Assembly: GCA_944393405.1 (NCBI GenBank)
Contig: CALYAC010000001.1
Location: forward strand, 127,200-191,199
Reading direction: 5' to 3'
Source of the DNA: an uncultured Clostridia bacterium
GTDB taxonomy: Bacteria > Bacillota_A > Clostridia > TANB77 > CAG-508
Length of the DNA: 64,000 bases
The position numbers and the translations under genes are program-made. Shown in pieces: positions 33,930-44,789 of this stretch. The notes below the pieces were generated by a model that worked only from the letters and a program-made list of their open reading frames with translations, was not told the origin of the DNA and made no database searches. Numbering within the stretch: position 1 is the stretch's first letter; every line of letters starts with the position of its first letter.

Positions 33930-36819
33930 TTAATATCTTCCTAATATTTCAATTCTCATTCTACTATAATCTTTTACTCCAATATCTTGATTATCTACAT
34001 TTATATCTGCTGCTAGTAATTGAATTTCATTAAATTCTTCTTGTTTTAATATATATCTTCTAAGTTTACTTAAGTCATATACAGTTACTTTTCCATCATT
34101 ATTAATATCTCCTGCAACAACTATTGTATAACTTATTCCAGCGGATAGCTCAATTGTATCTCCTGTTGCAACATAATCATTTTCATGAAGCTCAGATCCG
34201 CTTCTTTTTATAGTATAATTAGCATTTAACCTAAATTCTTCTTTAAATTCTTTCACTGTCGTTTTTTGCCATACATTTTGAATGTAATTATTATTTATAA
34301 TATAACCATCTGGATTTTCATCAACAACATAAAATTCCATAACACTTGTATTTCCAGCTTTATCCATAGCAGTTATATTATATGTACCTTCATCTTGTAG
34401 TATAATTCCTTCATAATACGCAATCGTTGTATCATTAAATCTTATAAAAATGCTAGAAATATTTTCATCTTCTATTATTGGTTTAGCAGAATTTATATAA
34501 ATTTTTCCATCTTCAACCCCTTTTATAGTTGGAGCTTCTTTATCTATATTAGTTGCTTTAGCTTCTAGTTTATATACTTGTCCTCTTCTTTCATATTCAA
34601 AAGTAAATGTTCCATTTTTATTAAATGTATATGTATTATTTCCATTATTATTTGTTACTTTTGAATCTTTTCCTATATTTAGTGTTGCCACTACATCTTC
34701 ATTTGTCCATTCAGATGTATTTGAATAGCTAATTGTTACAGGATTTGCTTCTATATATTCATCAACAATATACTTCATTATTTTTTTAGTATACATACAA
34801 CTATATTTAGCCATAATATAATTAAAGCATTTTGAAGGATTTTCAGACTCTGTATATTTTTTATTGTATTCTTCTGATAATAACATTAATTTATCAACAA
34901 AATCATCTTTCAAATCACTATTATTGTTAATATAATCTTTTGTTTCTATTATACTATTTTCTATATTTTCATATTCTACATCATATTCTTCTTCATACTT
35001 ACTCATCAATTCTATTAAGTTTTCATAAAGTTTACCTAATTCTATAAAATCATTTATAATTTCTTCTTTCTCATTAATTGAATTCTCATCATTTTCAATA
35101 ATAAAATCACACAATTCTAAAGTACTGTCTAAATTATTTAACACATATTTAGTTGTTTTATCTGTTGAAGGATTTTTTAGATTATTAGAAAGCTCTGTAA
35201 TATTATCTTGTATCACAGAATCAGTTAAACTTAATTTGTTATTAATTTCATCATATTTATTTACAATTAAGTTGATTTCATCGTTATATAAAAATTGTTT
35301 ATCTAAATTTATATAATATTTTTTTATTTCATCATAATTATTTGAATTTATTATATCTTCTTTATATATTTCTTTTATCTCACTATTACTTAATGAATTT
35401 ATTTCAGAATTCTTCTCTTGACCGTATTTTTTCAAGTACTGCTGTATTGGCATAGTTGCCTTCTCCACATAATATTGTAGAATCTTCTGCCATATACAAT
35501 TTGTTATTTTCTGATTTCAATACGCTTTTATATTTTTCGTTAGAAACTGGATTGTTATAAACATTATATGTATAATATAAATTTCTAAAGTTAAAATAAA
35601 TATTATCTCTCATGGTTATATCTGCTTTGTCAGGTAAAGTATCATTAGCCCAAAAAACTAATACAGATGCTACTCGCGTATCATTTCTATGTTCATATCC
35701 CCATCCTCTACCTTGATTTATTGAAATATTATTTTCGTAAATATACCTTTCAATTTTTGATTGTTTTCCAGGATTATTTTTATCATATGAAAAAATTTCG
35801 GTATCATAACTACAATTTATAAGTATATTATTTCTAAATATATTATTTTCAAATCCATCTAAATTACTGTCACCTTGCAATGTATATCCTGTATCAAAAA
35901 TATTCCTTAAAATACAATTCTCAACTAAAGTGTTTTTGGCTTGATTCCAAAATTCTATTCCATTTCCATATCTAGTAAAGGATTCTGGTACTTGTAAACT
36001 TCCTCCTATGTTTTGGATTATACAATTTTTAATATATACATTCTCTATTGTTTCATTTTTCTTTGAAATAGCATGTGCTCCACAATTCTGTATATTAAGA
36101 TCTTCAATAATCATATTAGAGCTAATTTTAACTAAATCACATCTTTGTACAAACTTTAATCTTCCTAATAATTCACTAGGATTTTCATCAAGCTTCATAT
36201 ATAAAAATTGGTTTTCACAATAAAAATCAAAATTTTCTGTTAAATCATTGAGATATCTTTTTCTATCTCCATAAATATTACCATTCTCATCCTCAATAAA
36301 TGCTATGTTATATGGCTCCCAATTTAATTGACCTATACCAACAAAATTTTCAGAATTAGATAAATCAATTTTATAAATATTATTTTCTTTTATCCATGCC
36401 TCTGGATCAATTAAAATATTTGCACCACTTATTATTGGTCTCTCTCCTTCTCCATACGCACCTATATATACAAAACCATCTGTGTTATTTAACGTAAGAG
36501 ATATCGTTCCATAAAAAGTATCTCCTCTTTTAAATAAAATTCTGTCATCATTCCCATATGTTTTTGTTTTTGCTTGAGTTAGTGACATTGGATTATTTAT
36601 ATCGGTACCATCTGTAGATGTTCCATCACTAGAAATATAATATGTGGTTCCTGTACTCAAATCGCTTTTTATTTTCTCTTCACTTTCTAACATTTTATTA
36701 ATAGCAATATCATATTTTATTTCACTATTATCTAACAAATTAAAGATTATAACACAAATGAATATGATTAATGAAAGAATAAATATAAAAGCAATTATCT
36801 TCTTAAGTTTTCTATTCAA
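33930..36819 (-). CDS. Secreted beta-helix/dockerin protein, two frames joined by +1 shift at CGG
   Basis: The first frame (36819 down to the stop at 35404) starts with a signal anchor (about 7-30), then a right-handed parallel beta-helix domain of pectate-lyase type (about 60-460). Codon 466 is CGG (35422-35424) in ATA CGG TCA; without a shift it ends five codons later. Skipping the C gives GGT CAA and continues in a frame open to 33930: 465 + 497 = 962 residues. The second part has a helical linker (about 200 residues), an Ig-like module (near DKEAPTIKGVEDG) and a C-terminal type I dockerin with two calcium loops, DINNDGKVTVYD and DINVDNQDIGVKD. The second frame has no convincing ribosome binding site of its own. 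Start overlaps the flippase stop by 4 bases. Confidence 0.75.
35422..35424 (-). other. +1 frame-change site, ATA CGG TCA, before the dockerin half
   Basis: Skipping the C at 35424 gives ATA GGT CAA and joins the beta-helix half to the linker-Ig-dockerin half. No Shine-Dalgarno-like run is seen just upstream (GAA AAA ATA), unlike prfB. Confidence 0.55.
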
Positions 36820-38393
36820 TTTGTCCTCCTAATAGATTTCTTTAACATATTCTTAAACTTTATTATTACATTTTTTACTAAATTATAATAATATTTAAAT
36901 TCATTTGTTCTATGGTAAACTATGATATATATAATATTAATTACCAAAAAACATATTAAACACCTTAATATAAAAGTTATCCATGTTTTTTCTACTATTA
37001 ATGTATTTATATAAAAAACTATTCCTCCTGTCAATAACAATAATACAATTTCTTTCAACTTTTTCTTAAAATATTGAAAAACTGATTTTTTAAAAACACT
37101 ATTAAATATTTTTTTTGGTTCAAACCATGCATTTGTTAATATCCTTGCAATTGCTGTAGCAATTATTATACCAAAAAGTTTTAATTCAGGTGTAGTAAAT
37201 AAATTCCCTAAAAAAATAGAGAAAACAAGATTTAATCCTGCTGTCCACAAAAATATATATTTTATTTCTCTAAAAACACCTGTTGTCTCTCTATATAATC
37301 TTAATGGGTGAAGCATTCCTACAATTTCAAAATTAATTACAGCAGCTAGAGGTATTAATATATTAAGTACATATTCGCTTCCCCACATTAAATAAATAAA
37401 TTCGTTTAACAATACGAATAAGCATATTGAACAAAATCCATATACCCAATTTGCAAGGAAATCTACTTTTTTTAGCACATCTTCTTTTTTTTCAATATTT
37501 GATTCAGTATTTAAATTGCCTATACTTGCTGTTAATGATGAAAATATTAATGTTACAAAATTTGTAACCGCATTTATAATCATTGTATAATTTCCATAAT
37601 ATCCCACCATCTCTGTTGTTGTTATAACAGAAATTAATATATTATCTGTATTATTAAGTATAATTCCACCAAATTTATATATAAACATTGACTTTACATT
37701 TGTAAATATTGATTTTTTTTCCTCTTTATCTAATTGTTCAATTGTATTATTAAGGAATGGATACATTTTTTTTGCTTTTATAGCACCATATAAATTTGTT
37801 GCAAATGTGCATGCTATCTGTATTATTAAGTATAATAAAAAGTTTTTAAATATTAATAATACTATAATCTGTAATATGGTTTGTATAATTTTAAATACAG
37901 AAGTATATTTTTTTATTACATACATTTTTTGATCTGCTGTTATTATAGCTACTCTATTTGCTAAAAAATAAGTTAAAACTGTATCTAATAAATATAATAA
38001 ATAGTATAATGTTATATTATCAATTGGTGTTGATAAATTTACAAGATACTTTAAAAAAGGAATTAAAGCAATACCAATAATTCCTATAAAAGTTCCTAAT
38101 ATTAGATAAACTCTTTTATAAAAATTCATTAGCACTGATAGTTTTCTGGTATCATTTTCAGCTATTGGTTTATACATACTAAAAATAATTGCTGTATCAA
38201 ATCCTAAGTCAACAATTGAAAGTACACTCAAAATATTTGTAAATAATCCATTAACACCTAAATATGAAGATCCTAATACTCTTATAAAAACAGTTCTTGA
38301 TATAAAAGAACATATAAGTATTATAAATTGACATATTAAACTGAAACTTACATTTTTTACTGAATTTTTCGTTCTAGAATCATCATTTAACAT
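36816..38393 (-). CDS. Wzx-type polysaccharide flippase
   Basis: 525 residues with about 14 hydrophobic helices. The N-terminus NVSFSLICQFIILICSFISRTVFIRVLGSSYLGVNGLFTNILSVLSIV (split across the first two helices) is the hallmark of the polysaccharide transporter branch of the MATE/MOP superfamily. It flips lipid-linked repeat units across the membrane. It is in the middle of the surface-glycan locus and overlaps the beta-helix gene by 4 bases. Confidence 0.88.
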   Translation of the reverse strand: MLNDDSRTKNSVKNVSFSLICQFIILICSFISRTVFIRVLGSSYLGVNGLFTNILSVLSIVDLGFDTAIIFSMYKPIAENDTRKLSVLMNFYKRVYLILGTFIGIIGIALIPFLKYLVNLSTPIDNITLYYLLYLLDTVLTYFLANRVAIITADQKMYVIKKYTSVFKIIQTILQIIVLLIFKNFLLYLIIQIACTFATNLYGAIKAKKMYPFLNNTIEQLDKEEKKSIFTNVKSMFIYKFGGIILNNTDNILISVITTTEMVGYYGNYTMIINAVTNFVTLIFSSLTASIGNLNTESNIEKKEDVLKKVDFLANWVYGFCSICLFVLLNEFIYLMWGSEYVLNILIPLAAVINFEIVGMLHPLRLYRETTGVFREIKYIFLWTAGLNLVFSIFLGNLFTTPELKLFGIIIATAIARILTNAWFEPKKIFNSVFKKSVFQYFKKKLKEIVLLLLTGGIVFYINTLIVEKTWITFILRCLICFLVINIIYIIVYHRTNEFKYYYNLVKNVIIKFKNMLKKSIRRTN

Positions 38394-38394
38394 T

Positions 38395-39573
38395 TTATTT
38401 TTTTCTCCTATTTTTTATTTTTTTTACTAAATCTGTTGGTAATATTCTTTCTCCACTAATAAAAATAAATGCCTTTATTTTATTTTTTAATTTTATTTTT
38501 ATATTGTTCTTTTTCATCAGATTATATGTATCAATATAATCTTGTTTTTTCAAATAATAATTTTTCATAAACATATATTCATACCAATTAATTGATTTAT
38601 AAAACTTATCTACATCAAAGACCTTTCTGAATTTTTCAATACCTTTATTGGCATATATTTCAAATAAAGTTCTAATGCACTTTTCACATTCACCACAATT
38701 ATATTCATCTTTGAAACATACATTTAAGTTGTCCTGTGCAAATTTATAATCTATTATATTTGATACTTTTTCAATTCTGTTACGCATACATCCGGATGAA
38801 TATATCATTAAATTTTCGTTACTTAAACATTGAAATAAAAAGGTTTCAAAATGAGCTATATATTTGGTATTTATCATAAATTCTGTTATTGGATATCCTG
38901 ATGAATAGTAATAATTCTTAAATAATTTTTGAATTGCAAAAACAGCTGACATACTTCTAAAGTCATGAGTCTCTACAAATATTTGTCTAATATATTCACT
39001 AATATTCGAATCTACATCTATAAAATTAAAATTATATTTTTCAGCAAATGCTTTAGAAAGTGCTCTTCTTTTTTGAAATAATTTTCTACTCTCATCTCCT
39101 CCCTCAAATCCATGAGAACCGACATTAAAAAAAGTTAACCAATTAACTTTCATTTCCTCTATACAATTTTCCGTATATTCCTTTAATGTATCAAATGAGT
39201 CTACTCCTCTTGAAATTCCTGTACCGTTTGCTCCATAATTTTTTAATTTCTCTGAAGAGATTTCAGTAAATATATTTATTTTATGATAACATTTATCACT
39301 CTTTGCCATGACAGGTATTATATAATTAATTAAGTTAAAATATAATTTTGATGTTATAGGTGTTCCCACTATTTTTATGTCTTCTTCTTTTTCCATTGAA
39401 TATAATAATAAAGCTAGTAAAAATGCATCTGCTCTTTCATAGCACAAAAAATCTTTGTATTCTTTGTTTACTTCATACCATAACGTTGTAGTTTTATCGT
39501 TATTCTCAATATCTGCACATAACCTTGACTTATTTTCTTTATCTACAATTTTTATATTAGATATTGTAATCAT
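38395..39573 (-). CDS. PP-loop ATPase-like protein in the polysaccharide locus
   Basis: 392 residues, soluble. TGISRGVDSFDTL is close to the SGGxDS PP-loop of N-type ATP pyrophosphatases. Near the C-terminus C-x8-C-x2-C-x2-C (VCFKDEYNCGECEKC) resembles the zinc site of QueC. Such enzymes activate a carbonyl or carboxyl with ATP to add nitrogen or sulfur. Placed between a flippase and a pyruvyltransferase, it may amidate or otherwise modify a sugar, but this is inference. It lacks the glutaminase partner found in WbpG-type systems. Confidence 0.55.
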   Translation of the reverse strand: MITISNIKIVDKENKSRLCADIENNDKTTTLWYEVNKEYKDFLCYERADAFLLALLLYSMEKEEDIKIVGTPITSKLYFNLINYIIPVMAKSDKCYHKINIFTEISSEKLKNYGANGTGISRGVDSFDTLKEYTENCIEEMKVNWLTFFNVGSHGFEGGDESRKLFQKRRALSKAFAEKYNFNFIDVDSNISEYIRQIFVETHDFRSMSAVFAIQKLFKNYYYSSGYPITEFMINTKYIAHFETFLFQCLSNENLMIYSSGCMRNRIEKVSNIIDYKFAQDNLNVCFKDEYNCGECEKCIRTLFEIYANKGIEKFRKVFDVDKFYKSINWYEYMFMKNYYLKKQDYIDTYNLMKKNNIKIKLKNKIKAFIFISGERILPTDLVKKIKNRRKK

Positions 39574-39574
39574 T

Positions 39575-40672
39575 TTATTCCTCCATCAAAAATTTATCTA
39601 TTTTTTCAAAATGTTTTTCAGATTCTACTTTCTCGTTTTCAACATTAATTTTATAATTCAAATCAAATTCATTCAATTGATTAGCAGAAAATTCATCAAT
39701 TTTTCTTATATCAAATATTTTGCCTTCAAATTTTATATCTTTTAATGTATTTATTGTTTTATCACTATATGCAATAGGTATTATTGTTTTATTAAATATT
39801 AACCCTAAAATATTTGCATGGAATCTATTCCCTATAATAATTTTAGCTTTTGCAATAATTTGCAATGCTTCATTTATATTTCCTCTATAATAAAATGTTT
39901 TAGCTTTATTCTTATTATCATTTATTTTTAAAATGTCTTGTATTACACTTTCATCACCTTGATCTTCTGAAAAAGACATTAATATAACATTATATTGTTT
40001 TTTATAAAAATAATCTATAAATTCACTAATTTTTTTATTATACATGTCCTTGTCAGCAATTTTTCCTGTATCTTTATCACAGTCTATTACGGAAATGATA
40101 ACTGTATTTTCTTCTTTTTGTTCTATGTTTCTTGTATCTAATCCAAAAACAATATCCGGTGCATATCTAACATTTTTTATATTCTTAAATAAATTATATG
40201 AATATTTATCCCTAAAACAAATATCTAAAGCATTATTAAATATATTATTTTTATGAAATTCTAAATATTCTTCAGTTTCATATGGTCCAAAGTTTGCACC
40301 AATTATAAAAAATGGAACTTTAAAATTAAACTGATTAGCTATATATTTATTATAATCAATTCCATCATACTCAATAAATAGCGAGCCACCAATCATTATA
40401 ATTCCATCATATTTTTTTAAGTTTTCTATTTGAACTACTTTATTTATTTTGAAAATTTTAAAAAATAAATTTATTATTCTTCTTAGTATTACAATAAAGC
40501 TTTTGTTTGTATATATCTTTAAATTATCTAAATTGTATACTTTTTTATAGTTTAGTTTTGAATACATTTCGAACTGAACATTTTTATATCTTTCAACTAA
40601 TATTTTTACAAATAAGTCATCTCCGAGATTTTTATTAAAAAAACCCTTTAAAAATATCTTCTTTCTACTCAT
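39575..40672 (-). CDS. Polysaccharide pyruvyl transferase family protein
   Basis: 365 residues. The N-terminal GFFNKNLGDDLF, the middle GANFGPYE and FRDKYSY, and the C-terminal IIGNRFHANILG match the CsaB/WcaK family, which adds ketal-linked pyruvate to glycans from phosphoenolpyruvate. The motif RFHA is the conserved end of the active site. Pyruvylated wall polymers often serve as anchors for SLH-type proteins; none are seen here. Confidence 0.85.
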   Translation of the reverse strand: MSRKKIFLKGFFNKNLGDDLFVKILVERYKNVQFEMYSKLNYKKVYNLDNLKIYTNKSFIVILRRIINLFFKIFKINKVVQIENLKKYDGIIMIGGSLFIEYDGIDYNKYIANQFNFKVPFFIIGANFGPYETEEYLEFHKNNIFNNALDICFRDKYSYNLFKNIKNVRYAPDIVFGLDTRNIEQKEENTVIISVIDCDKDTGKIADKDMYNKKISEFIDYFYKKQYNVILMSFSEDQGDESVIQDILKINDNKNKAKTFYYRGNINEALQIIAKAKIIIGNRFHANILGLIFNKTIIPIAYSDKTINTLKDIKFEGKIFDIRKIDEFSANQLNEFDLNYKINVENEKVESEKHFEKIDKFLMEE

Positions 40673-40684
40673 ATTTTATTTGTT

Positions 40685-41656
40685 TTAAACTCTCTTTCTA
40701 TAGAATATTTTCGCAATTTTAGAACTTAAATTAGGCATGTTCCATATTATCTTTATTATTATTTTCTTTATTTTTACTTTAATCTTTTTTACCTTTAAAG
40801 ATTTAATCATTTTTTTATATTTTCGACTTTCTTTAATATCTTGAATTCTTGATAAAATAGCTAAATTTTTAATTAATCCATATAAAGATTCAATTACTTT
40901 TTCTTCTGCACTGTATACAAATTCTTCGTACTCATTTTTGCATAAATTATAGATCATAATATCTCTTTTTATTAAATCTTTAAACTTATCAGTATCTTTT
41001 ATTGTATTACTAGCACTGTTTTCTCTATATGTATAATAATATCCACTATATTTTAAAAGCTTTACTTTTGAAGCTTTTAATAAGCTTTTTATTATTAAAT
41101 ATGTATCTTCTCCATATTTCATATGAGGAAATTCTTCTTGCAATAAAATATCTTTTTTTATGATTTTTCCCCATACTACACAAGGATATCTCTTTAAATT
41201 AAAATAATCTTTTAAAATAATTGATTTTTCTTTTATTATTTCATCATATCTAATATCTTCATCTAATTCCTTATTTTCGAAATCGATTGAATTACAGCAT
41301 ACAATATCGATATCATCTAATTTTGTTTCATTATATAAAGTTGAAATATAATCATTTTTTATATAGTCGTCTGAATCTATGAATATTAGCCATTTTCCCT
41401 TACTTATTTTTGTAGCTTTTTCTCTAGTCTTTGAAACTCCTACATTTGCTTGATGAATTACTTTTACTCTATTATCAATAGACGCATATTTATCACATAT
41501 CTCTCCTGATTTATCTGAAGAACCATCATTTACTAAAATCAATTCTATATTAGAATAATTTTGATCTAATACACTTTTTATACATCTTTCTATATACTCT
41601 TCACAATTATATATTGGTATAATCACACTTATTAATTCGTCTAACTTTTTCATCAT
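40685..41656 (-). CDS. Family 2 glycosyltransferase
   Basis: 323 residues. The GT-A core begins SVIIPIYNCEEYIERCIKSVLDQ; nucleotide-sugar contacts are LVNDGSSDKSGEICD, and the DXD-like metal motif is FIDSDDYIK. It adds a sugar to the lipid-linked repeat unit on the cytoplasmic face. The start overlaps the polymerase gene's end by 50 bases. An ATG one codon later (41653) has better spacing from GGGGG. Confidence 0.88.
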   Translation of the reverse strand: MMKKLDELISVIIPIYNCEEYIERCIKSVLDQNYSNIELILVNDGSSDKSGEICDKYASIDNRVKVIHQANVGVSKTREKATKISKGKWLIFIDSDDYIKNDYISTLYNETKLDDIDIVCCNSIDFENKELDEDIRYDEIIKEKSIILKDYFNLKRYPCVVWGKIIKKDILLQEEFPHMKYGEDTYLIIKSLLKASKVKLLKYSGYYYTYRENSASNTIKDTDKFKDLIKRDIMIYNLCKNEYEEFVYSAEEKVIESLYGLIKNLAILSRIQDIKESRKYKKMIKSLKVKKIKVKIKKIIIKIIWNMPNLSSKIAKIFYRKRV

Positions 41657-42776
41657 TTCCCCCTATAAAGCCACTTCCATTTATAACTGCAAGTATTACG
41701 AAAAATAATAATTCAAATGTTATTTCTATCATACTTAATAATACAAGCATATATAAATATGCTAAAAACGGATATATTTTTGTGTTATACGTATTATTTT
41801 TTACAACACTATGATATATAATAACTAACATTATTGCTCCAAATATTCCATAATTAAAGATGCTTTCCATTAATCCATTTTGAGTATTAGGTGCAGCTAT
41901 TTTCTTCATTAATATTTCATAGCTATTACCATATCCATATCCTAATAATGCTTTTTCGTCAACTATATCAATAATCTCATCATAAATTCTGGTTCTACCT
42001 GTCAAGCTTAAATCTCGATTTAGTACATCTTTTACAATGTATTGTACAAAACTATTATTTAATATTACATTATAAATAATAAAAAATGAGAACGCAAATA
42101 ATAGAATTACTATTGCAACTTTACTGTTATATATCTTCTGCAAAACTTTTTTATTCATCAAATTTAATATTAATACAATCATGGTTCCAACTAAAGCTGT
42201 TGAGCATTTTACTTTGATTGCTATAATTATTGTTAATATAAACATCAATATACATTTTATTGTATCAATTGAATTGTTTTTTCTTCTGAAATATAAAAAT
42301 AAAATAAATACTAAAATATGTAAATAGGACAGATCGAATTTATTTCCTATAAGATAGTAGCCTCCAGATGATATATAAAATCTATCAGTTACTATTAAGA
42401 TAGCATCACTTATTATGCATAAGATTAATGTTAAATATTTTATTAATTGTAAGTTCTTATCTATTATATTATTTTCAGATAAAAATTCAAAATATAAAAA
42501 AACAAGTAGTATTTGAATTGCAAAATTAATTCCTCGATAAGGATTCATATCGTTATATACGGATGATATAACAATTATTGATAGAAAAACTAATAATATC
42601 ATATTAATTCTTCTATATTTAGGCATAAAAAATATTTTTACTTGTTTTATTAAAAATAAAAATACTAATGCCATACATAATATCCTAAAGATATTAAAGG
42701 CATTTATATAATAAACTTTAACTATCACACTAAAATATAGTAATATTGTAAAAATTGTATAAATTTTTATTTTCAT
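41607..42776 (-). CDS. Wzy-type O-antigen/polysaccharide polymerase
   Basis: 389 residues with about 10-12 helices and one larger external loop (about 255-305: DVLNRDLSLTGRTRIYDE...), the layout of Wzy/WaaL proteins. The loop's conserved Arg and GYGYGNSYE motif match O-antigen ligase/polymerase families. It should polymerise flipped repeat units outside the membrane. I start at 42776, where the ATGA overlaps the stop of the upstream gene. Confidence 0.75.
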   Translation of the reverse strand: MKIKIYTIFTILLYFSVIVKVYYINAFNIFRILCMALVFLFLIKQVKIFFMPKYRRINMILLVFLSIIVISSVYNDMNPYRGINFAIQILLVFLYFEFLSENNIIDKNLQLIKYLTLILCIISDAILIVTDRFYISSGGYYLIGNKFDLSYLHILVFILFLYFRRKNNSIDTIKCILMFILTIIIAIKVKCSTALVGTMIVLILNLMNKKVLQKIYNSKVAIVILLFAFSFFIIYNVILNNSFVQYIVKDVLNRDLSLTGRTRIYDEIIDIVDEKALLGYGYGNSYEILMKKIAAPNTQNGLMESIFNYGIFGAIMLVIIYHSVVKNNTYNTKIYPFLAYLYMLVLLSMIEITFELLFFVILAVINGSGFIGGNDEKVRRINKCDYTNI

Positions 42777-43735
42777 CTTTTTCTCCATCTTCTTTTGAAT
42801 CTATCATATTTGATTTTTAAATAATGTAAACAAATACGCTTTGCTCTTGTTTTTCTAAAATTTTTTACTGTAATTTCTCTATTCTTCTTTATTGGTAAGA
42901 ATTCATTAGGTATTATCTGAATATAATCATATTTTAATGTTTTTTTAGGAAGTTTCATTTTCCTCAATTGAAAATGCATATACAAAAAGTATTCTTTCTT
43001 TATTTTATTTTCTTCTTTGTATAATCTATATAACTCTCCCTCTTTCCATATATATATCGCTTTTTTATATTCTTCATCTATGAATTCATATTTTTCCGGA
43101 ATAAATGTTGTCTTTACAAATTTAGTTGGTAATACTTTTAAATTCATTGAAAAATCTTTTAAAAATATTTTTTTTCTTGATTCTTCAAATAATGTATTAA
43201 TATTAACATTATTTATACATGTTTCATCAAATACGACTATTTCTGAATTTGTAAAAGCTTGTTTATAAATCTCTACATTGTTATATTTATTCATAAAAAC
43301 TCTATTATTCTCAAATGTATTTCTATATAATATCAAATGCCCTAATGAAAATATTTTATCATATTTATTTAACATTTGTTTATTAATAAATTTATTTATA
43401 TTTCCAAAAATCAGATCTAAATCACAATGTCCCCAAAACAAATAGTCTTTTATATATTCTTCAAAAATATATCCATAAGCAGGTTTATAATCGCATAACT
43501 TATAAGGAGTTTCTAATGTTATTTTAAAATTAAATTTACTTTGTATCAATTGATTTAATTCTTGAAAAGTCATTCTTATAATATTAACGTTATTTGGTGT
43601 ATTGTACTCAGTATCATCATCCGTAAAAATTAACCAATTATAGTCTGTATTATAACTGCATGACTTCATAAACAAGTTAAAATAACTTGGTAATTTTCCA
43701 AAATATGGTACGATAAAACAGCATTTCTTTTTCAT
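42773..43735 (-). CDS. DUF6625-type putative glycosyltransferase
   Basis: 320 residues. The N-terminal FIVPYFGKLPSYFNLFMKSC, the TDDDTEY segment and the FWGHCDLDLIFGNI motif (a D-x-D pattern) are typical of capsule-locus proteins of this family and suggest a GT-A fold. AAGGG precedes the chosen ATG at 43735; an in-frame ATG 20 codons earlier would overlap the upstream gene. Presumed to transfer a sugar, by context. Confidence 0.7.
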   Translation of the reverse strand: MKKKCCFIVPYFGKLPSYFNLFMKSCSYNTDYNWLIFTDDDTEYNTPNNVNIIRMTFQELNQLIQSKFNFKITLETPYKLCDYKPAYGYIFEEYIKDYLFWGHCDLDLIFGNINKFINKQMLNKYDKIFSLGHLILYRNTFENNRVFMNKYNNVEIYKQAFTNSEIVVFDETCINNVNINTLFEESRKKIFLKDFSMNLKVLPTKFVKTTFIPEKYEFIDEEYKKAIYIWKEGELYRLYKEENKIKKEYFLYMHFQLRKMKLPKKTLKYDYIQIIPNEFLPIKKNREITVKNFRKTRAKRICLHYLKIKYDRFKRRWRKR

Positions 43736-43758
43736 TTCATTCCCTTTCAATATTTTCT

Positions 43759-44766
43759 TTAGAATTTTGTAAATATATATAATATTCTTGGGCATTTTAT
43801 CAAAATAAAGAAATCAAATATAAATCTTTTAATTGTAGAATATTGCATACATTTCACCATTTTTCTTACAGGCTTGCTATTTACTATTTCTTTTATTCTT
43901 TTTATTTTTTGTTTATACTCATATGGACTACAATTACCAGCTTCCTGCTTTATTAATGCTCTTATATAATTTAAGAAAAAATTATTAACATATTTATTCA
44001 ATTTAGAATATTCATTATATTCATTTAATTTTCTAATTACTTCATTGTATAAAATAATATCTTTATTAAATCTATCTTCTTTGTATGTATTTGTTAAAGA
44101 TTTTCCATTAAAGCAATAATAATAATATGTATTTCTAGCAAAAGCAGCACTATTAGCGTTTATAAGAAAATCAATATTAAATATAATATCTTCAGAAATA
44201 AATTCACGTTCTGAAACAAATCTTATATTATAGTCTTTTATAACTGATAACTTGTAAATAGACCTCCATACGCACATTTGCATAAAAGATTTTTTATATT
44301 TTGCATTTTTTACATTTAATATATTATATAAAACCTTCTTTGCCATTACTTTATCTTCTTCAAATGGAATTTTATCATAAATTTTTATATTATTATTACT
44401 ATCTACCTGTTTAATTTCTGCAAAACAAACATCAACATCATTTTTTTTAGCATTTTCATATAGATTTTCATAAAAATCTATATCTATATAATCATCTGAA
44501 TCCAAAAAAGCAATATATTCACCTATTGCCCTATCCATTCCATAATTTCTTGTAAGTCCTAAACCTTCATTTTCCTTTGAATAGATTTTTATTCTATCAT
44601 CTTTTTGTTTAAATTCTTCGCATATCTTTAGACTATTATCAGTAGATCCATCATTTACAATAATTATTTCTATGTCTTTTAATGTTTGATTAACTAATGA
44701 ATTTAAACATCTTTTAATATATTTTTCCACATTAAAAACTGGAACTATAATACTAACTTTTGCCAT
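43759..44766 (-). CDS. Family 2 glycosyltransferase
   Basis: 335 residues. The GT-A core is VSIIVPVFNVEKYIKRCLNSL with IVNDGSTDNSLKICEEF and the acidic motif FLDSDDYIDID. It has the extended C-terminal helical part common in capsular GT2 enzymes. Cytoplasmic or membrane-associated; sugar specificity unknown. Paralogous in layout to the enzyme at 40685. Confidence 0.88.
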   Translation of the reverse strand: MAKVSIIVPVFNVEKYIKRCLNSLVNQTLKDIEIIIVNDGSTDNSLKICEEFKQKDDRIKIYSKENEGLGLTRNYGMDRAIGEYIAFLDSDDYIDIDFYENLYENAKKNDVDVCFAEIKQVDSNNNIKIYDKIPFEEDKVMAKKVLYNILNVKNAKYKKSFMQMCVWRSIYKLSVIKDYNIRFVSEREFISEDIIFNIDFLINANSAAFARNTYYYYCFNGKSLTNTYKEDRFNKDIILYNEVIRKLNEYNEYSKLNKYVNNFFLNYIRALIKQEAGNCSPYEYKQKIKRIKEIVNSKPVRKMVKCMQYSTIKRFIFDFFILIKCPRILYIFTKF

Positions 44767-44789
44767 ATATCATATATCTCTCCGATCAA

